A stretch of 64,000 nt of DNA. Origin: Heloderma charlesbogerti. Lineage: Eukaryota; Chordata; Lepidosauria; Squamata; Helodermatidae. Where the stretch lies: assembly GCA_026122225.1 (NCBI GenBank), contig JANEZZ010000404.1, positions 682,001-746,000 of the forward strand. The letters run 5' to 3'. Positions 45,223 to 55,740 of this stretch are shown here, piece by piece. Each line of letters opens with the position of its first letter. The stretch's first letter is position 1. A model generated the notes under the pieces. It had not been told where the DNA came from. It saw only the letters and a list, made by a program, of their open reading frames with translations, and did not search any database. A program made the translations under genes and the position numbers.

Positions 45223-46651
45223 AGAGAAAAGGTAACCTTATAATGTGTTGCAAATCACCCCGACTTCTTGGCAGAATAATCAGCTAATTGCTTTGCTACG
45301 CAGCTAGCAGCAATGACTGAACTGGTTATACAGCCATGACTAGTTTTCAGCTGCACAAATCAGATCGTGTAGACAGCACTCCGCCCCCTGCCCCCATTGC
45401 AAGTGTGGCTATTTTTTGATTTTCTGATGTTATTAATTCAAACTGGTAACATGTGTTTTTAAAAAGCACAGGCAAAACCAAGCCTGGAATTATATTACAT
45501 AATTCATCAAGTGCAGGTTTTAAAATGTGGGATTTAATTGGAGAGGTTCCATTTTGATGGCACTGTGGTCAACGACCTATGTACAATACCCTGCCATAAA
45601 GATTCTTCTAGACAGTCTATGGGGTTGTATCAATTCTGAGGGGAGGAAAGGGCTGTTTCTAGCACTCAGAAGGGTGCCAATGAACTGGAGTCCCCATTTT
45701 GCAAGATATAAAATAGCTCATCACTCCGCATCTTACTTCCTGCCCCTTCAGCGTAGGTGGTGTTTACATACAAAGATAGGGCAAGACGGCAGAGGATCCT
45801 TTGCTGCCTCCTGTCACTAGATGAATTGGCTTTTGTAATCCAAAAAGTAGGCTCCATTCTGTTTGTGTTCCTCTGTCCTGTAATTATATAACAGAGCCTG
45901 CCTAAGAGTCTGAAACGTATTATTTGCCAGCACTGCATATATCACAGATTTAGACACCAGCTTTTGCAGTCACACAGTTTATGCAACTACAAACTTTTAA
46001 TGGAAGACAGGGGATTACATTACTTCCTCTCTCTAGCGAGCTACAAAACTGCACGGACTTCCCAGTGGTTTTAAGGGAAGATAATAGCATTTGGTTAGCA
46101 TGGGATCCCGCAATATAAAAACATTAAAGAGGGCAGTAAAAATAAAAATAAAAATGAATATGCAGCTAGCTAAAAATGCTTGATCTGTGAGGTAAACTAA
46201 TCTAATCAAAGGCTGTATCTGCAATATTGTTTTGGCTCATCTTCTTAGTTAGAAGTATCTGCAATTGGTAACTGTTTCCCAAGGTTTTGTAAAAATTAGA
46301 TACATTTTGATAATCACATAGGGATTGGAAACAGATAGGACAATTTTATTTCGTTAAAGGTGTATTGGTTTATTATTATGGCAGATTTTGCTAGGGCTGG
46401 TGTTCAAAAAAGCTACCAGAGTGCAACAAGGAACATCGGCTCAATTGCATGGGCAATGGGAATAAGGCTCCTGACTCAGAGTGAGGGTTTCGTTTGCCTC
46501 GACTGGCCACATGGCACCATATTACCATCATGTCCACTATGTGATCCCTGACTGGCTGGGATGATGCAGTGAAGAAGCTCTTTCAAGAAAAAAGGCACTG
46601 AAAAAGCAGCAAATTCAGAAGTGTGAAGAAATGTGTGAAAGAGCAGAATGT

Positions 46652-46683
46652 GATGTGTGTGTGGGTGTGTGTGTGTGTGTGGG
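46652..46683. repeat. (GT)n microsatellite
   Basis: An imperfect run of TG dinucleotides. Confidence 0.9.
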
Positions 46684-47884
46684 TAAGAACTCTTTCATAC
46701 CCACCCACGAAATGGCAACTTTTGTAGCACAAATCAACCCTCGTGCAAATTTGGCTCAGCACATCTATAACCCCATAGCCAACCCCTCCCATCCCCCTCA
46801 GGTGCCCAGCTCATCCTGCTCCTGCACTGAATTCTGGGTGAATTCCTTCTGCTGAACTGTGGTTCTCTGGAGTACAATCTGGCAGGCAGGAGGTCCTCCA
46901 CATTCTCCTTCCCTGTGGAATTTCTCGGTAGGGGAGGCGAGGCCTCCCCCTGGAGAAGCAGCCCCAACAAATTCATATGGACAGACACACGTGAGCGAGA
47001 CCTGGAGCAAACAAAGGGCAAGAGGACAGAAGGGGCCCAGACCTGGCCGTCTTCTGTGGGGGACAGATAGGCGGAGGAGTGGGAGGAGGAGGAGGAGCGA
47101 GGGCTAAGCTGCTATTCTGCTAGGGGCTCAATGAATATATTCCTTCTCCACCTCTGGTCCTGAAGCACAGGGTGGCTGAGGTGTGGGACAGCTTTAAGGA
47201 AAACTCTGGGATGCTCTTAACTTTCTAGCAATAGGACACGCTTCACTAGGAAACTCACCAAGGGAACGTAACAGCGTCTCAAAAACACGGCCATGCAAAA
47301 CCCCCAGAAACGGGGCCATCTTTTTAAACAATTCTCAAAAGCAGGCTAGCGCTACTGGGAGACAATTTCCATGTTAGCATGCTTGCTGAAAGTCTCTCTG
47401 CCACTGAACAGCGAGAACAGATAATAACCATTAGTAAATCAAACTCCTTGGCAATATCCAGCTGTGCCTCACACATTTACATACAGATAGAATGGGTATA
47501 TGTTTTTAATATGTATGCGATAACGCACTTTCCCCACAGCTGAAGTGTGTCTTACAAAAGGAGGAGGCGAATGGGAACGGCATTGCCATGAGATAATAAA
47601 GTGACCTAGATAAAGTATTAGCCAGCGATTGATCTCAAACAGGGGAAGACTGCCTCTCTTTGACCTGGTTACTTACTATGCATAGATTCCATTAAATAGA
47701 GCTTAGGAATTGAAAGCTTCGTGAAAACGGTGCCACCGAGGCCGAGATCAACGGTGTCCAGATCAGAGTGCGCAAATGCATAACCTTGGGTCCTATGTGA
47801 ATCCCTGTGGCCTTCAGCCATGCCTGCAGAACCACACCTGCCTGTCTCTTCAGATAAAAGCAAGAGGGAAAGATGGCTCTCTTT

Positions 47885-47960
47885 CATTTAATCAACCAGT
47901 GATTTAAGAATGAGGCAAGGTTTCAAGGTTCACAGAACTCTTCATCAGGCAAAATGAGTA
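47885..47960 (-). ncRNA. Hammerhead ribozyme-like motif, Penelope-type
   Basis: On the minus strand CTGATGA (47948-47942) is followed by AGAGTTC-TGT-GAACCTT (a stem II with one internal mismatch) and GAAA (47924-47921), then CCTTGCC. Both invariant boxes of a hammerhead core are intact. Downstream comes CACTGGTTGATTAAATGAAAG, which fits the terminal repeat of vertebrate Penelope-like elements. A cleavage triplet and stem I/III pairing were not established, so activity is open. It lies on the MAP2K5 transcript strand. Confidence 0.65.
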
Positions 47961-48034
47961 AGTAGCATGGGCGAAGCAGACAGTAAGGCTTGGAACAGAG
48001 AGACTTAACTCTGAATGTCCATTTAGATATGAAG

Positions 48035-48178
48035 CTCACTAGGTGACTGTGGGCTAGTCACATACTCTTTGCCTTGCCCACTTTGCAGGGCTGTTGTGAA
48101 GATATGGTATAACTGTCACTGTCCTATCCTTCCTTAGGGGAAGGATAGGATACTAATATGAACAATAAACACATGGAA
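48035..48178 (+). repeat. MIR-like SINE remnant
   Basis: AGGTGACTGTGGGCTAGTCACATACTC, CCCACTTTGCAGGGCTGTTGTGAAGAT and the ATGAACAATAAAC end follow the MIR/L2-tail SINE order. It is diverged. Confidence 0.55.
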
Positions 48179-48800
48179 TGTGCTCTAATGTGACCAAGTC
48201 TGGGCTGGTTCTGAAATCAAAAGGCAGACATAGTTGCTAATTAGATTTCCTCAGGAACTTAGGTCAAGGTGGTTGATTTTACTGCTTTTCAGGTTATTCA
48301 CTTTGTATTCAGATGAAACTTGCATTAACGCTCTCAAAAAGCTCTCTTCGATCCTTTCAGTTCAAATACACACAAAGAAAGAGATAAAACAAAAAGGACT
48401 GGGTATTACCAAATCATCTTTCTACTGCCTTGCTTCTGCATTTCAATCAATTTTAATACAGAACATTGTGCAGGAGAACTTCCTGATAGATCGTGCCCAT
48501 ACCAACTCCTGGTGGAACTGATTTCACTGACTTTGATGGGAGTTGCAGCAGGAATGGATTTTGAAATATGAGGGTATGAGCATTTAAAAACTTGGCTTTT
48601 TGAAATGCATTAAATAATTTAGCAACCGTTAACTGAGAGTGGGAAAAGATTGGAGCTCAGCTATCTTCATTTTGCTGGCACTCTTTAATTGTACTAAATT
48701 GCCTGTACAATCCCAATATCTGCAAGGACTAATATCCAGAGAGCCAGGAGCAGCTATTTTTATCCTCCCCTTCCCACTCACTCTGTATGAATGTTTTACA

Positions 48801-50062
48801 AAGGACCTAGAGTGTTTGGATTTGTCAAAAACAAGTCCTGCCAGACAAATCTGATCTCATTTTTTGATCAAGTCATCTCCCTTGTAGACCGTGGGAATGC
48901 TGTAGACATCATATACCTCGACTTCAGCAAAGCTTTCGACAAAGTGCCCCATGATATCCTGATGAGCAAACTAGCTCGAAGTGGGCTAGATGAAACAACC
49001 ATCCAGTGGATCCACAGTTGGCTACAGAATCGGACTCAAAGAGTGCTTATCAATGGGACCTTCTAACGAGTGGGGTACCGCAGGGCTCAGTCCTGGGCCC
49101 AGTGCTCTTCAACATTTTTATTAATGACTTGGAGGAGGAGGTGCAGGGAATGCTGATCAAATTTGCAGATGACACAAAATTGGGAGGGATAGCTAATACT
49201 TTGGAAGACAGAAACAAAATTCAAAGTGATCTGGATAGACTGGAGTGCTGGGCAGAAAACAACAGAATGGCATTTAATAGGGACAAATGCCAAGTTCTGC
49301 ACCTAGGAAAAAGAAACTAAATGCACAGTTACAAGATGGGGGATATGTGGCTCAACCACACTACGAGCGAGAAGGATCTTGGAATTGTTGTCGATCACAA
49401 GCTGAATATGAGTCAACAATGGGATGTGGCTGCAAAAAAGGCAAATGCTAGTTTGGGCTGCATTCATAGAAGCATCGCTTCCAAATCCCGGGAAGTACTA
49501 GTTCCCCTCTACTCAGCACTGGTTAGGCCTCATCTGGAGTACTGTGTCCAGTTCTGGGCACCACACTTTAAGAAGGATGCAGACAAACTGGAGAGGGTTC
49601 AAAGGAGGGCAACAAAGATGATCAGGGGACTGGAAACAAAGCCCTATGAAGAGAGACTGAAAGAACTGGGCATGTTTAGCCTTGAGAAAAGAAGACTGAG
49701 GGGAGATATGATAGCACTCTTCAAGTACTTGAAAGGTTGTCACAGAGAAGAAGGCCAGGATCTCTTCTTGATCATCCCAGAGTGCAGGACACGGAATAAT
49801 GGGCTCAAGTTACAGGAAGCCAGATTCCGGCTGAACATCAGGAAAAACTTCCTGAGTGTCAGAGCAATACGACAATGGAACCAATTACCTGGGGAGGTGG
49901 TAGGCTCTCCCACACTGGAGGCGTTCAAGACGAGGCTGGACAGCCATTTGTCAGGGATGCTCTGACTTGGATTCCTGCATTGAGCAGGGGGTTGGACTCG
50001 ATGGCCTTGTAGGCCCCTTCCAACCCTACTATTCTATGATTCTACTATTCTATGATTCCTTT
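48801..50062 (+). mobile_element. CR1 LINE copy 3, 5' truncated
   Basis: It encodes the reverse transcriptase from FVKNKSCQTNLISFFDQVIS through YLDFSKAFDKVPHDILMSKL, then GVPQGSVLGPVLFNIFINDL and FADDTKLGGIA. The C-terminal part [30 protein letters not shown] region and [20 protein letters not shown] runs on to LEAFKTRLDSHLSGML and the TTCTATGATTC repeats at 50026-50058. Disruptions are a frame change near 49065 and a stop at 49318-49320. It is the least damaged of the CR1 C-terminal halves here and lies antisense in the last MAP2K5 intron. Confidence 0.96.
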
Positions 50063-50279
50063 TATCCAGGAAGCTTTCAAAAGTTGGAAAGTCTTGGCTT
50101 ACCTCTTAGCTCCTGCCCCTCCCTTAATCTGTTGACCAGATCACTGACCATCTCTCTCCGGCCAACTCAAAGGCTGTAGAATGTTTTGATAGTCATGAGC
50201 TATGGCTTTCCAAAAGGTTTAGAGTGATTCATGGAGGCAAATATGTCAACAGATATTAGCCATGACAGCTCAAAAGAGC

Positions 50280-50450
50280 CTCTAGGAAATATATCTGAGG
50301 GCTGGGAGCAACAACAGGGGAAGTCACTTCCATCACTTTTATGCCCTACTTGTGAATAACCAGAGACATTTGGCTACTCACAGTTGTAAACAGAATGCTG
50401 AACTAGATGCACCCAGATCTGATCCAGTATGGTGATTCTTATGTTCTTGC
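50280..50450 (+). mobile_element. SINE-like 3' region
   Basis: GGGCTGGGAGCAACAACAGGG, CCCTACTTGTGAATAACCAG, 'agaatgctgaactagatg' and ATGGTGATTCTTATGTTCTTG match the distal part of a widespread reptile SINE. The tRNA-like head is not recognised. Confidence 0.6.
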
Positions 50451-50538
50451 TGGGGCCAAACATCTGATCTTATTGATGCTTATGCCACTTCAGTCCCAAA
50501 AAACTCCTGGGGGCTTGACAAGCCAGCAAAATGCAGAG

Positions 50539-50540
<2 letters not shown>

Positions 50541-50597
<57 letters not shown>

Positions 50598-50611
50598 GGA
50601 GAGAGAGAGAA
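50541..50611. repeat. (GT)n(GA)n compound microsatellite
   Basis: About 19 GT repeats followed by about 15 GA repeats with a few interruptions. Confidence 0.97.
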
Positions 50612-52010
50612 ATATGTATCGAAGGGTTGCTTTTCTGTTATGTTCAGTAAACAGACCTATTTGAACACATCATGATTTGTGTATTTCCTTAAGTTGGGAA
50701 AGGTGGCAAGAATAGGAAACATAAATTATGGGTCAGTAATTTACTGGTTTCTGAAGCATAAACAAGAATGCTGAGCCAAGCCAGGAAGAGGGGCATAATC
50801 CACCAGGAACATCTTCCCAAGTCCCACTGGAATTAAACTGGACAAGGGCCATTTGTGGCCCTGCACGAGCAATATTCCCTCCCCCTTTTGGGTCTGTAAT
50901 TGCAGAATCAAGCAAGGCATCAACTACACTTCCCTCCACAGCCAGGGCCTCCTCCCAATATTGAATGACCAGGCTTGCTGGCTAAGAAGCCCATCTTCAG
51001 GGAAAGGAAAGCAATGTGGGAGAAAGCACTAAATCTTTAAAAACCCATGTCTCTTTTTGGAGCCGTCATGCTTTTTTTAATTATTAAAAGGGGCGAAAAA
51101 GATACTGTCTTTTGAGTAGAACAAGGCATTTCAGGGCAGGTAGTTGGAAAGATATATAACTCGGCGTTGTTTTTCCTATAGGCACTCACCCCTTGGCCTC
51201 CGTCTTTATGACTTTACACCCTGGAGTGGTGTTATAGCTTCTGAACACGCACATATATATTGAGGGTCGGCAGTGCGATCTGCAGATGTTTTATTTATAA
51301 GTGGCAGGCCTATTGCATCACAGAAAACATGCATTTACCAAGAGAAACAGGTTTTATGAAACCCCATTCTGTTGGTTTAATAGTCAAGCTACCCAGCCAT
51401 AGAATAATAACAACGCATAAGGTAAATGCATCTCCATCTCTAGAACCTGTTCCAAGTTCTCTCAGATGTGACTAAGTGCAGGAACCTTCCAACCATCAAA
51501 AGTTAATAAAAAAAGGCAAATTAAGGCAGCCTCAACCATCACTACCCAGAGAGAGAATGGACGGTGTGGAGAAAAATACAAAGTTCCACATACTAAGGTG
51601 TTTCAGCAATTGCCTAAATGCTCTCTTCAACATCAACAGAAATTACTGGCATCCAAATTTAGATACATGGTCAAATAACTCACAAACATGATGCACACCA
51701 GAAGGAGGGGTGTGGCATCTGTTGGAGGAACACAAGCTGAACGCTTCCCTTGAGAGTACAGGACTAGTTGTGCAATTCTGGGGATCCTGGCCACTGTTCT
51801 TTAATTTTGATGGGGACACGTAACCCATCTTATCTTCCCACCACAGTTTTATTTATTCACTTACTGATATTTATGAACTGTTTACATTAAAAGAAACAAA
51901 GATAGTTGTGCTTGTCTATGAGAAAAAAAAACACCAAATCCACAGTTGGGCAATACCTTTATTAGGACCTACCAACATTCCACAAAAATGTGCAAGTTCT
52001 CCATAACTCT

Positions 52011-52017
52011 TCATCAG
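52011..52017 (-). ncRNA. Hammerhead CUGAUGA box, left arm
   Basis: An intact CTGATGA on the minus strand followed by AGAGTT and AGAACT, but the GAAA box is deleted (TTGCAC follows directly). Confidence 0.55.
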
Positions 52018-52471
52018 GCTCGGTGGTACAAAAAGCAGGGGATGGGGAACGAAATAGCAAAGTCCAAGAATGTGGCCAGGTGTTTTGGCCATAAGGTCTG
52101 TAGTATAGATTGACCTAGTCTCAAAATAGAAATTTGCAGTCTGAATGAATTAGTCAGTATTAAGTGTTGCAGGTATCAGATTACACATATCTCAATTTCT
52201 GTAAACACTAAAGACTGGCTGCAAAGGCTGGCAAGAGGCAGATCAGAGTTGCAGCCAACCTTTAGCGTTCACAGAAATTGAGATCATTACTTCACTATCC
52301 CAAAATGCATTGCTAGGTGTAATCTGATACCTGCAACAATTACCACTGACTAATTCATTCAGATTGCAAATCTCCATTTTGAGACTGGGTCTATCTATAC
52401 TGCAGACCTCATAGGCACATTTCTGGACTTTTCTGTTTCTTCCCCCATCTCTTGCTTTTTGTACCATCTAG

Positions 52472-52506
52472 CCCAATGAAGAGTTCTGGAGAACCCAGAA
52501 GCTTGC
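52472..52506 (+). ncRNA. Hammerhead-like motif, right arm
   Basis: CCAATGA replaces CTGATGA, followed by a good stem II (AGAGTTC-TG-GAGAAC) and AGAA instead of GAAA, then GCTTGC. Decayed copy. Confidence 0.5.
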
Positions 52507-52653
52507 ACATTTTTGCCGAATTTTGATTGGTCCTAATAAAGGTATTGCCCAGCTGTGGATTTTGGGTTACATTAAAATAAATGTCTAAGCAATATTCAAA
52601 CAATATATAGTAATAAACATAAAAATAATGTATAAAACGTAGAGGAGATAATA

Positions 52654-53388
52654 GACCTGTTCGCACATAATGGCAGCAAATTGTGGCTTATTTAACCCAA
52701 AATTTGCCATGGGGCATTCTGGGTATGTTCCATACCCTTTATGAATATTCAACCTCCAATCGGGTTGACTGGAAGTTGCTACGTGACATCTGAACTTGGA
52801 CATTATGGTTTGCATGATACAGCTGGCTCATCGTGGGTTATTTAACCCATGATGAACTGTGATGTGTGCTGGACACGTGTGGCCACCATTTTGAATATGC
52901 AACCCCTGATCAGAGCAGTCAGGGGTTGCGCTGTCTTGTGTGAACCTGGCCATTATGGGTAATTTGAGGGTTAAACAACTCTCACATAATCTTACTACTA
53001 ATTGAGGGTTATGTGAGGTTTGTTTCACCCTCGAATAACCAACAATGGCTAGGTTTGCATGACACAGTGCAACTCCTGAGTGACCAGATGGTGGCTGCAT
53101 GTGCCTGGCATGTGCCATAGCTCATCATGGGTTAAATAACCCTTGACAACCCAGCTGTGTTGTGTTAAACAACCCACAGTTAACCTAACTACTAATTGTA
53201 GGTTATCTGTGGGTTGTCTGACCTATGATTAACCTATAGTGTCTGGGTTCAGATGTTATGTAGCAACTGCCAATCAGCCTGATCGGAGGCTGAATATTCA
53301 AAATGGCTGCGGAACATGCTGGCATGCACCATGGCAAAACATGGGTTAATTAACCCATGATTTGCTGCCGTTACATGTGAACCAGGTC
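52654..53388. mobile_element. 735-bp fold-back element, nested palindromes
   Basis: The outer arms (52654-52800 with 53240-53388) pair: GACCTGTTCGCACATAATGG versus the complement GACCTGGTTCACATGTAACGG, then CAGCAAAT and ATTCARCCTCCRATCRGG. The inner arms (about 52830-52990 with 53010-53140) pair through the GGTTATTTAACCCATGATGA block and the CACATAA hinge. A third, separate hairpin at 53150-53235 has CAACCCACAGTTAACCTAA facing TAGGTTATCTGTGGGTTG. Such an element is typical of non-autonomous DNA transposons, and no protein is encoded. The superfamily is undetermined. Confidence 0.82.
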
Positions 53389-53399
53389 AACAGAATGAC

Positions 53400-53790
53400 A
53401 ACAAGGAAAAAGACAAGCTCACAATTCTGGAAAAGCTTGTTGGAACAAGTAAACTTTCAGTAGGTGCTGAAAACTCAGAAGGGTGAGTGCCTATCTTGTA
53501 TATACTGGTAGGGAGTTCTGGAGAGTGGGTGCTTTGATACTCATAGAAACATAGAATAGTAGGGTTGGAAGGGGCCTACAAGACCATTGAGTCCAACCCC
53601 CTGCTCAAAGCCATCATGGACCGGATCTTTGATATCCTAGGCATCACCAGGAGGGCATCTCCTGCTGAGTGCAGAAACCAAACTGGCAGGCAATCTCTTA
53701 AGCATCCTGGTCCTGAGTTGTTTAGGGCCTTGTAAGCAAGTGCCAAAACCTTCAAATCTTATCCACTGGATAAGTAAAAACTACCCACTC
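53400..53790. mobile_element. Unnamed interspersed repeat, interrupted by CR1 tail
   Basis: The unit around 53620-53770 ('gcatcctggtcctgagttgtttagggccttgtaagcaagtgccaaaacc') resembles the repeat family at 40018-40330. It is split by the CR1 piece at 53545-53612. Confidence 0.4.
53545..53612 (-). mobile_element. CR1 LINE 3' terminus, very short
   Basis: ATAGAATAGTAGGGTTGGAAGGGGCC and GAGTCCAACCCCCTGCTCAA are the last 70 bases of CR1, identical in layout to 16209-16275. Confidence 0.9.
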
Positions 53791-54457
53791 ATCCCCTACC
53801 CAATAGGGAACAAAGGTTATTTATGGGTAGATGTGTATTGATGGTATCATTTTTAAAAAGGAAGAAAATGGTTCATTATTACATAATGTTAGCAACCTGG
53901 AGAAATGGAGACATTCCTCTTGGAGCTTTGGCTAGGCAGAACCTGGCTCTCGCTTAATACGGTAATCTTAAACCCAAAGATCAGTTTTATAATAGGAATA
54001 TAGACTACTGCCCATCCCATGAATGCTATAAATGCTGATGCGAAGTTCATAGAAATTGCCGTCAAATTCAAGATTTATTTATTTATTTTTAAAAACAGTT
54101 CAGTAAATTAAGGAAGAAATCCGAATACTTTCTAATACAGAAAGCCTCTTGGTTTGACCTGAACATAGACCATAATTAATATCAGCAACAGTCCAAGTTT
54201 CAAAAAGCCTTTTGCTGAAATTGTCCCATACTCACTATTACAATCTTTATGGAAGAGAGCTTAAAATGATAATGAAACTAAGAAATAAGTTTATGTGTGT
54301 CTCGACAACGTCTGCTGGCTGTCAGAGCTGGAAGCAAAACTTAGATTTAACGTTAGTCATCTTATGGAGAAAAAACAATCAACAAACTTTCACGTGTAAT
54401 AAATTAGTAAAACTTTCGTTGTTTGTATCTCAGGGAGAACACTGTAGATTTACTCAC

Positions 54458-54503
54458 CATTAACTCTTCCGGGGCTGGCCGTTCCTTTGGTTGCTTTCTC
54501 ATA
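54458..54503 (-). CDS. MAP2K5: MAP2K5 penultimate exon
   Basis: This 46-bp exon contributes the last base of a Cys codon and then MRKQPKERPAPEELM, identical to mammalian MEK5 as I recall it. It carries kinase subdomain XI: the Arg in KERP is the conserved buried arginine of protein kinases. The acceptor CAG is preceded by a pyrimidine-rich stretch (54504-54530 on the minus strand), and the donor is GTGAGTA at 54457-54451. It leaves in phase 0, so the terminal exon continues with GGC for Gly. It is too short for standard open-frame detection and was recognised from the conserved peptide flanked by splice sites. Confidence 0.93.
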
Positions 54504-55117
54504 CTGTACACCAAAAGAGCAAAATAGATGATATATTAGGCAGCTTAGAATACTGAAGAATTTTTAGTCTCTGATTATGGTTGACCAATGGAAACAAAGT
54601 AAAACAACCCCAAAAGGTCTTATGTATAAAGCTTGAAGAATGGCTCCAAACTGTGCTTAAAACGTTACTACTATTCTTTAGCTTGAAAATTTCTGCCACA
54701 ATGAAATACTACAACCAGCCACCATCTCCCTCATTTCGCTTGTTCATGGGCCATTTCATGCATTACGTTCTTAAGTGTTCACTTAGAACCTCTTAGGTGT
54801 GCATGTAAAATGTGTGAAGTGTGAATGTGACAAATATGTGTCATACAAGGTGACTCATCAGGGAGCTCTGACTGCCCAACTCAGGTTTGCTTCTGTGTAA
54901 TGTATGAAATGGCCCTTCAAAATCAGCAGACTAAGAGAAGCTTCACACATTACCTTTTGCCATTTATTTCAAATTTTGAACTCTTATGAAAATGGATGAG
55001 CCTGCTTGCAGGAGCTGTACCATGTGAAAAATCACAGGGAGGTCAGCTGTGCTCCATTAATTTTTTTTCTGATCAAGGAAGTTGTAGCAATCAATGTCTG
55101 TCTCCTCCCATATTAGA

Positions 55118-55352
55118 ATACTTACAATAGGCACTTATATTTCAAGCTTTCAAACAATTCACACACATTATCAGTTCAGTAATCCCTACAACAGCCTTGT
55201 AAAACCCATATTATTATCCCCCTGTTGCAGATGAGAGTGAGATTGAGTGAAAAGTGGCCTAAGGCCAGTCACTGAATTGTGGATGATATGAGATTTGAAC
55301 TGAGAGCTCACCTTGCTTGCAGCTCATACTCGTAACCACTATGCCACTATGC
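55118..55352 (+). repeat. Degenerate SINE-like ancient repeat
   Basis: ACAACAGCCTTGTAAAACCC, ATTATTATCCCCCTGTTGCAGATG, GGCCTAAGGCCAGTCAC and CGTAACCACTATGCCAC follow an ancient tRNA-derived SINE also present at 7683-7862 and 59203-59305. Confidence 0.6.
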
Positions 55353-55555
55353 TACACTTGTGAGAAGCAAAGAGAGAAAACAGGCAGGTGAGCATATGAA
55401 TTGGGCAGCCTCACCTGTCACAAAACCAGGAGGCCACAGAGGGCCTGGAAGGGTCTACGGTGCTATTAAGGTTGCACAGGGCAACCATCCCCCACTGTGC
55501 ATAATGCACCAGTGCTTTGTAATTTCCATTCATTTCAGGAGATTTGTGTAGCTCT

Positions 55556-55740
55556 CAGGAACACAGGAAGCTGCCTTTTACTGAGTCATGGATCCATCTC
55601 CTGTCGATACTGACTGGCAGCAGCTCTCCAGAGTTTCAGGAAAGATTTGTCCTGCCCTACGTGGAGATGCTGGGGATTGAACCTGGGACCTTCGGCATGC
55701 AAACCATGTGCTCTAACACACTGAGCTATGGCCCATCCCC
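55556..55740 (-). mobile_element. tRNA-derived SINE, almost complete
   Basis: On the minus strand the head reads GGCCATAGCTCAGTGTGTTAG (box A) and AGGTCCCAGGTTCAATCCCC (box B). The body TCTGGAGAGCTGCTGCCAG... and the end GGCAGCTTCCTGTGTTCCTG follow. It is the full-length form of the SINE seen in parts at 34200, 36441 and 42884. Confidence 0.88.

Larger units (their letters stand above)
51932..52567. mobile_element. Penelope-like inverted terminal-repeat palindrome
   Basis: The left arm 51932-52223 and the right arm 52250-52567 are reverse complements over most of their length, separated by a 26-bp loop. Shared blocks include CACAGCTGGGCAATACCTTTATTAGGACC, the hammerhead-like section, GGTACAAAAAGCA, CAGTATAGATAGACCCAGTCTCAAAAT and TGCAGGTATCAGATTACAC (read on the minus strand). 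Indels of about 35 bases distinguish the arms. Both arms carry a degenerate hammerhead motif, typical of Penelope-like terminal repeats in inverted order. No reverse-transcriptase coding part lies between them. Confidence 0.75.
34101..54457 (-). other. MAP2K5: Last intron of MAP2K5
   Basis: A 20.4-kb intron bounded by GT at 54457-54456 and AG at 34102-34101. It contains SINEs, MITEs, an L2 tail, a CR1, two Penelope-like loci and a fold-back element. Unique blocks with TAATTA-like motifs near 42.5-43.8 kb may be conserved regulatory DNA. Stretches not listed separately (for example 34290-36440, 36540-39345, 45225-47880, 50620-51930) show no recognisable gene. Confidence 0.9.
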
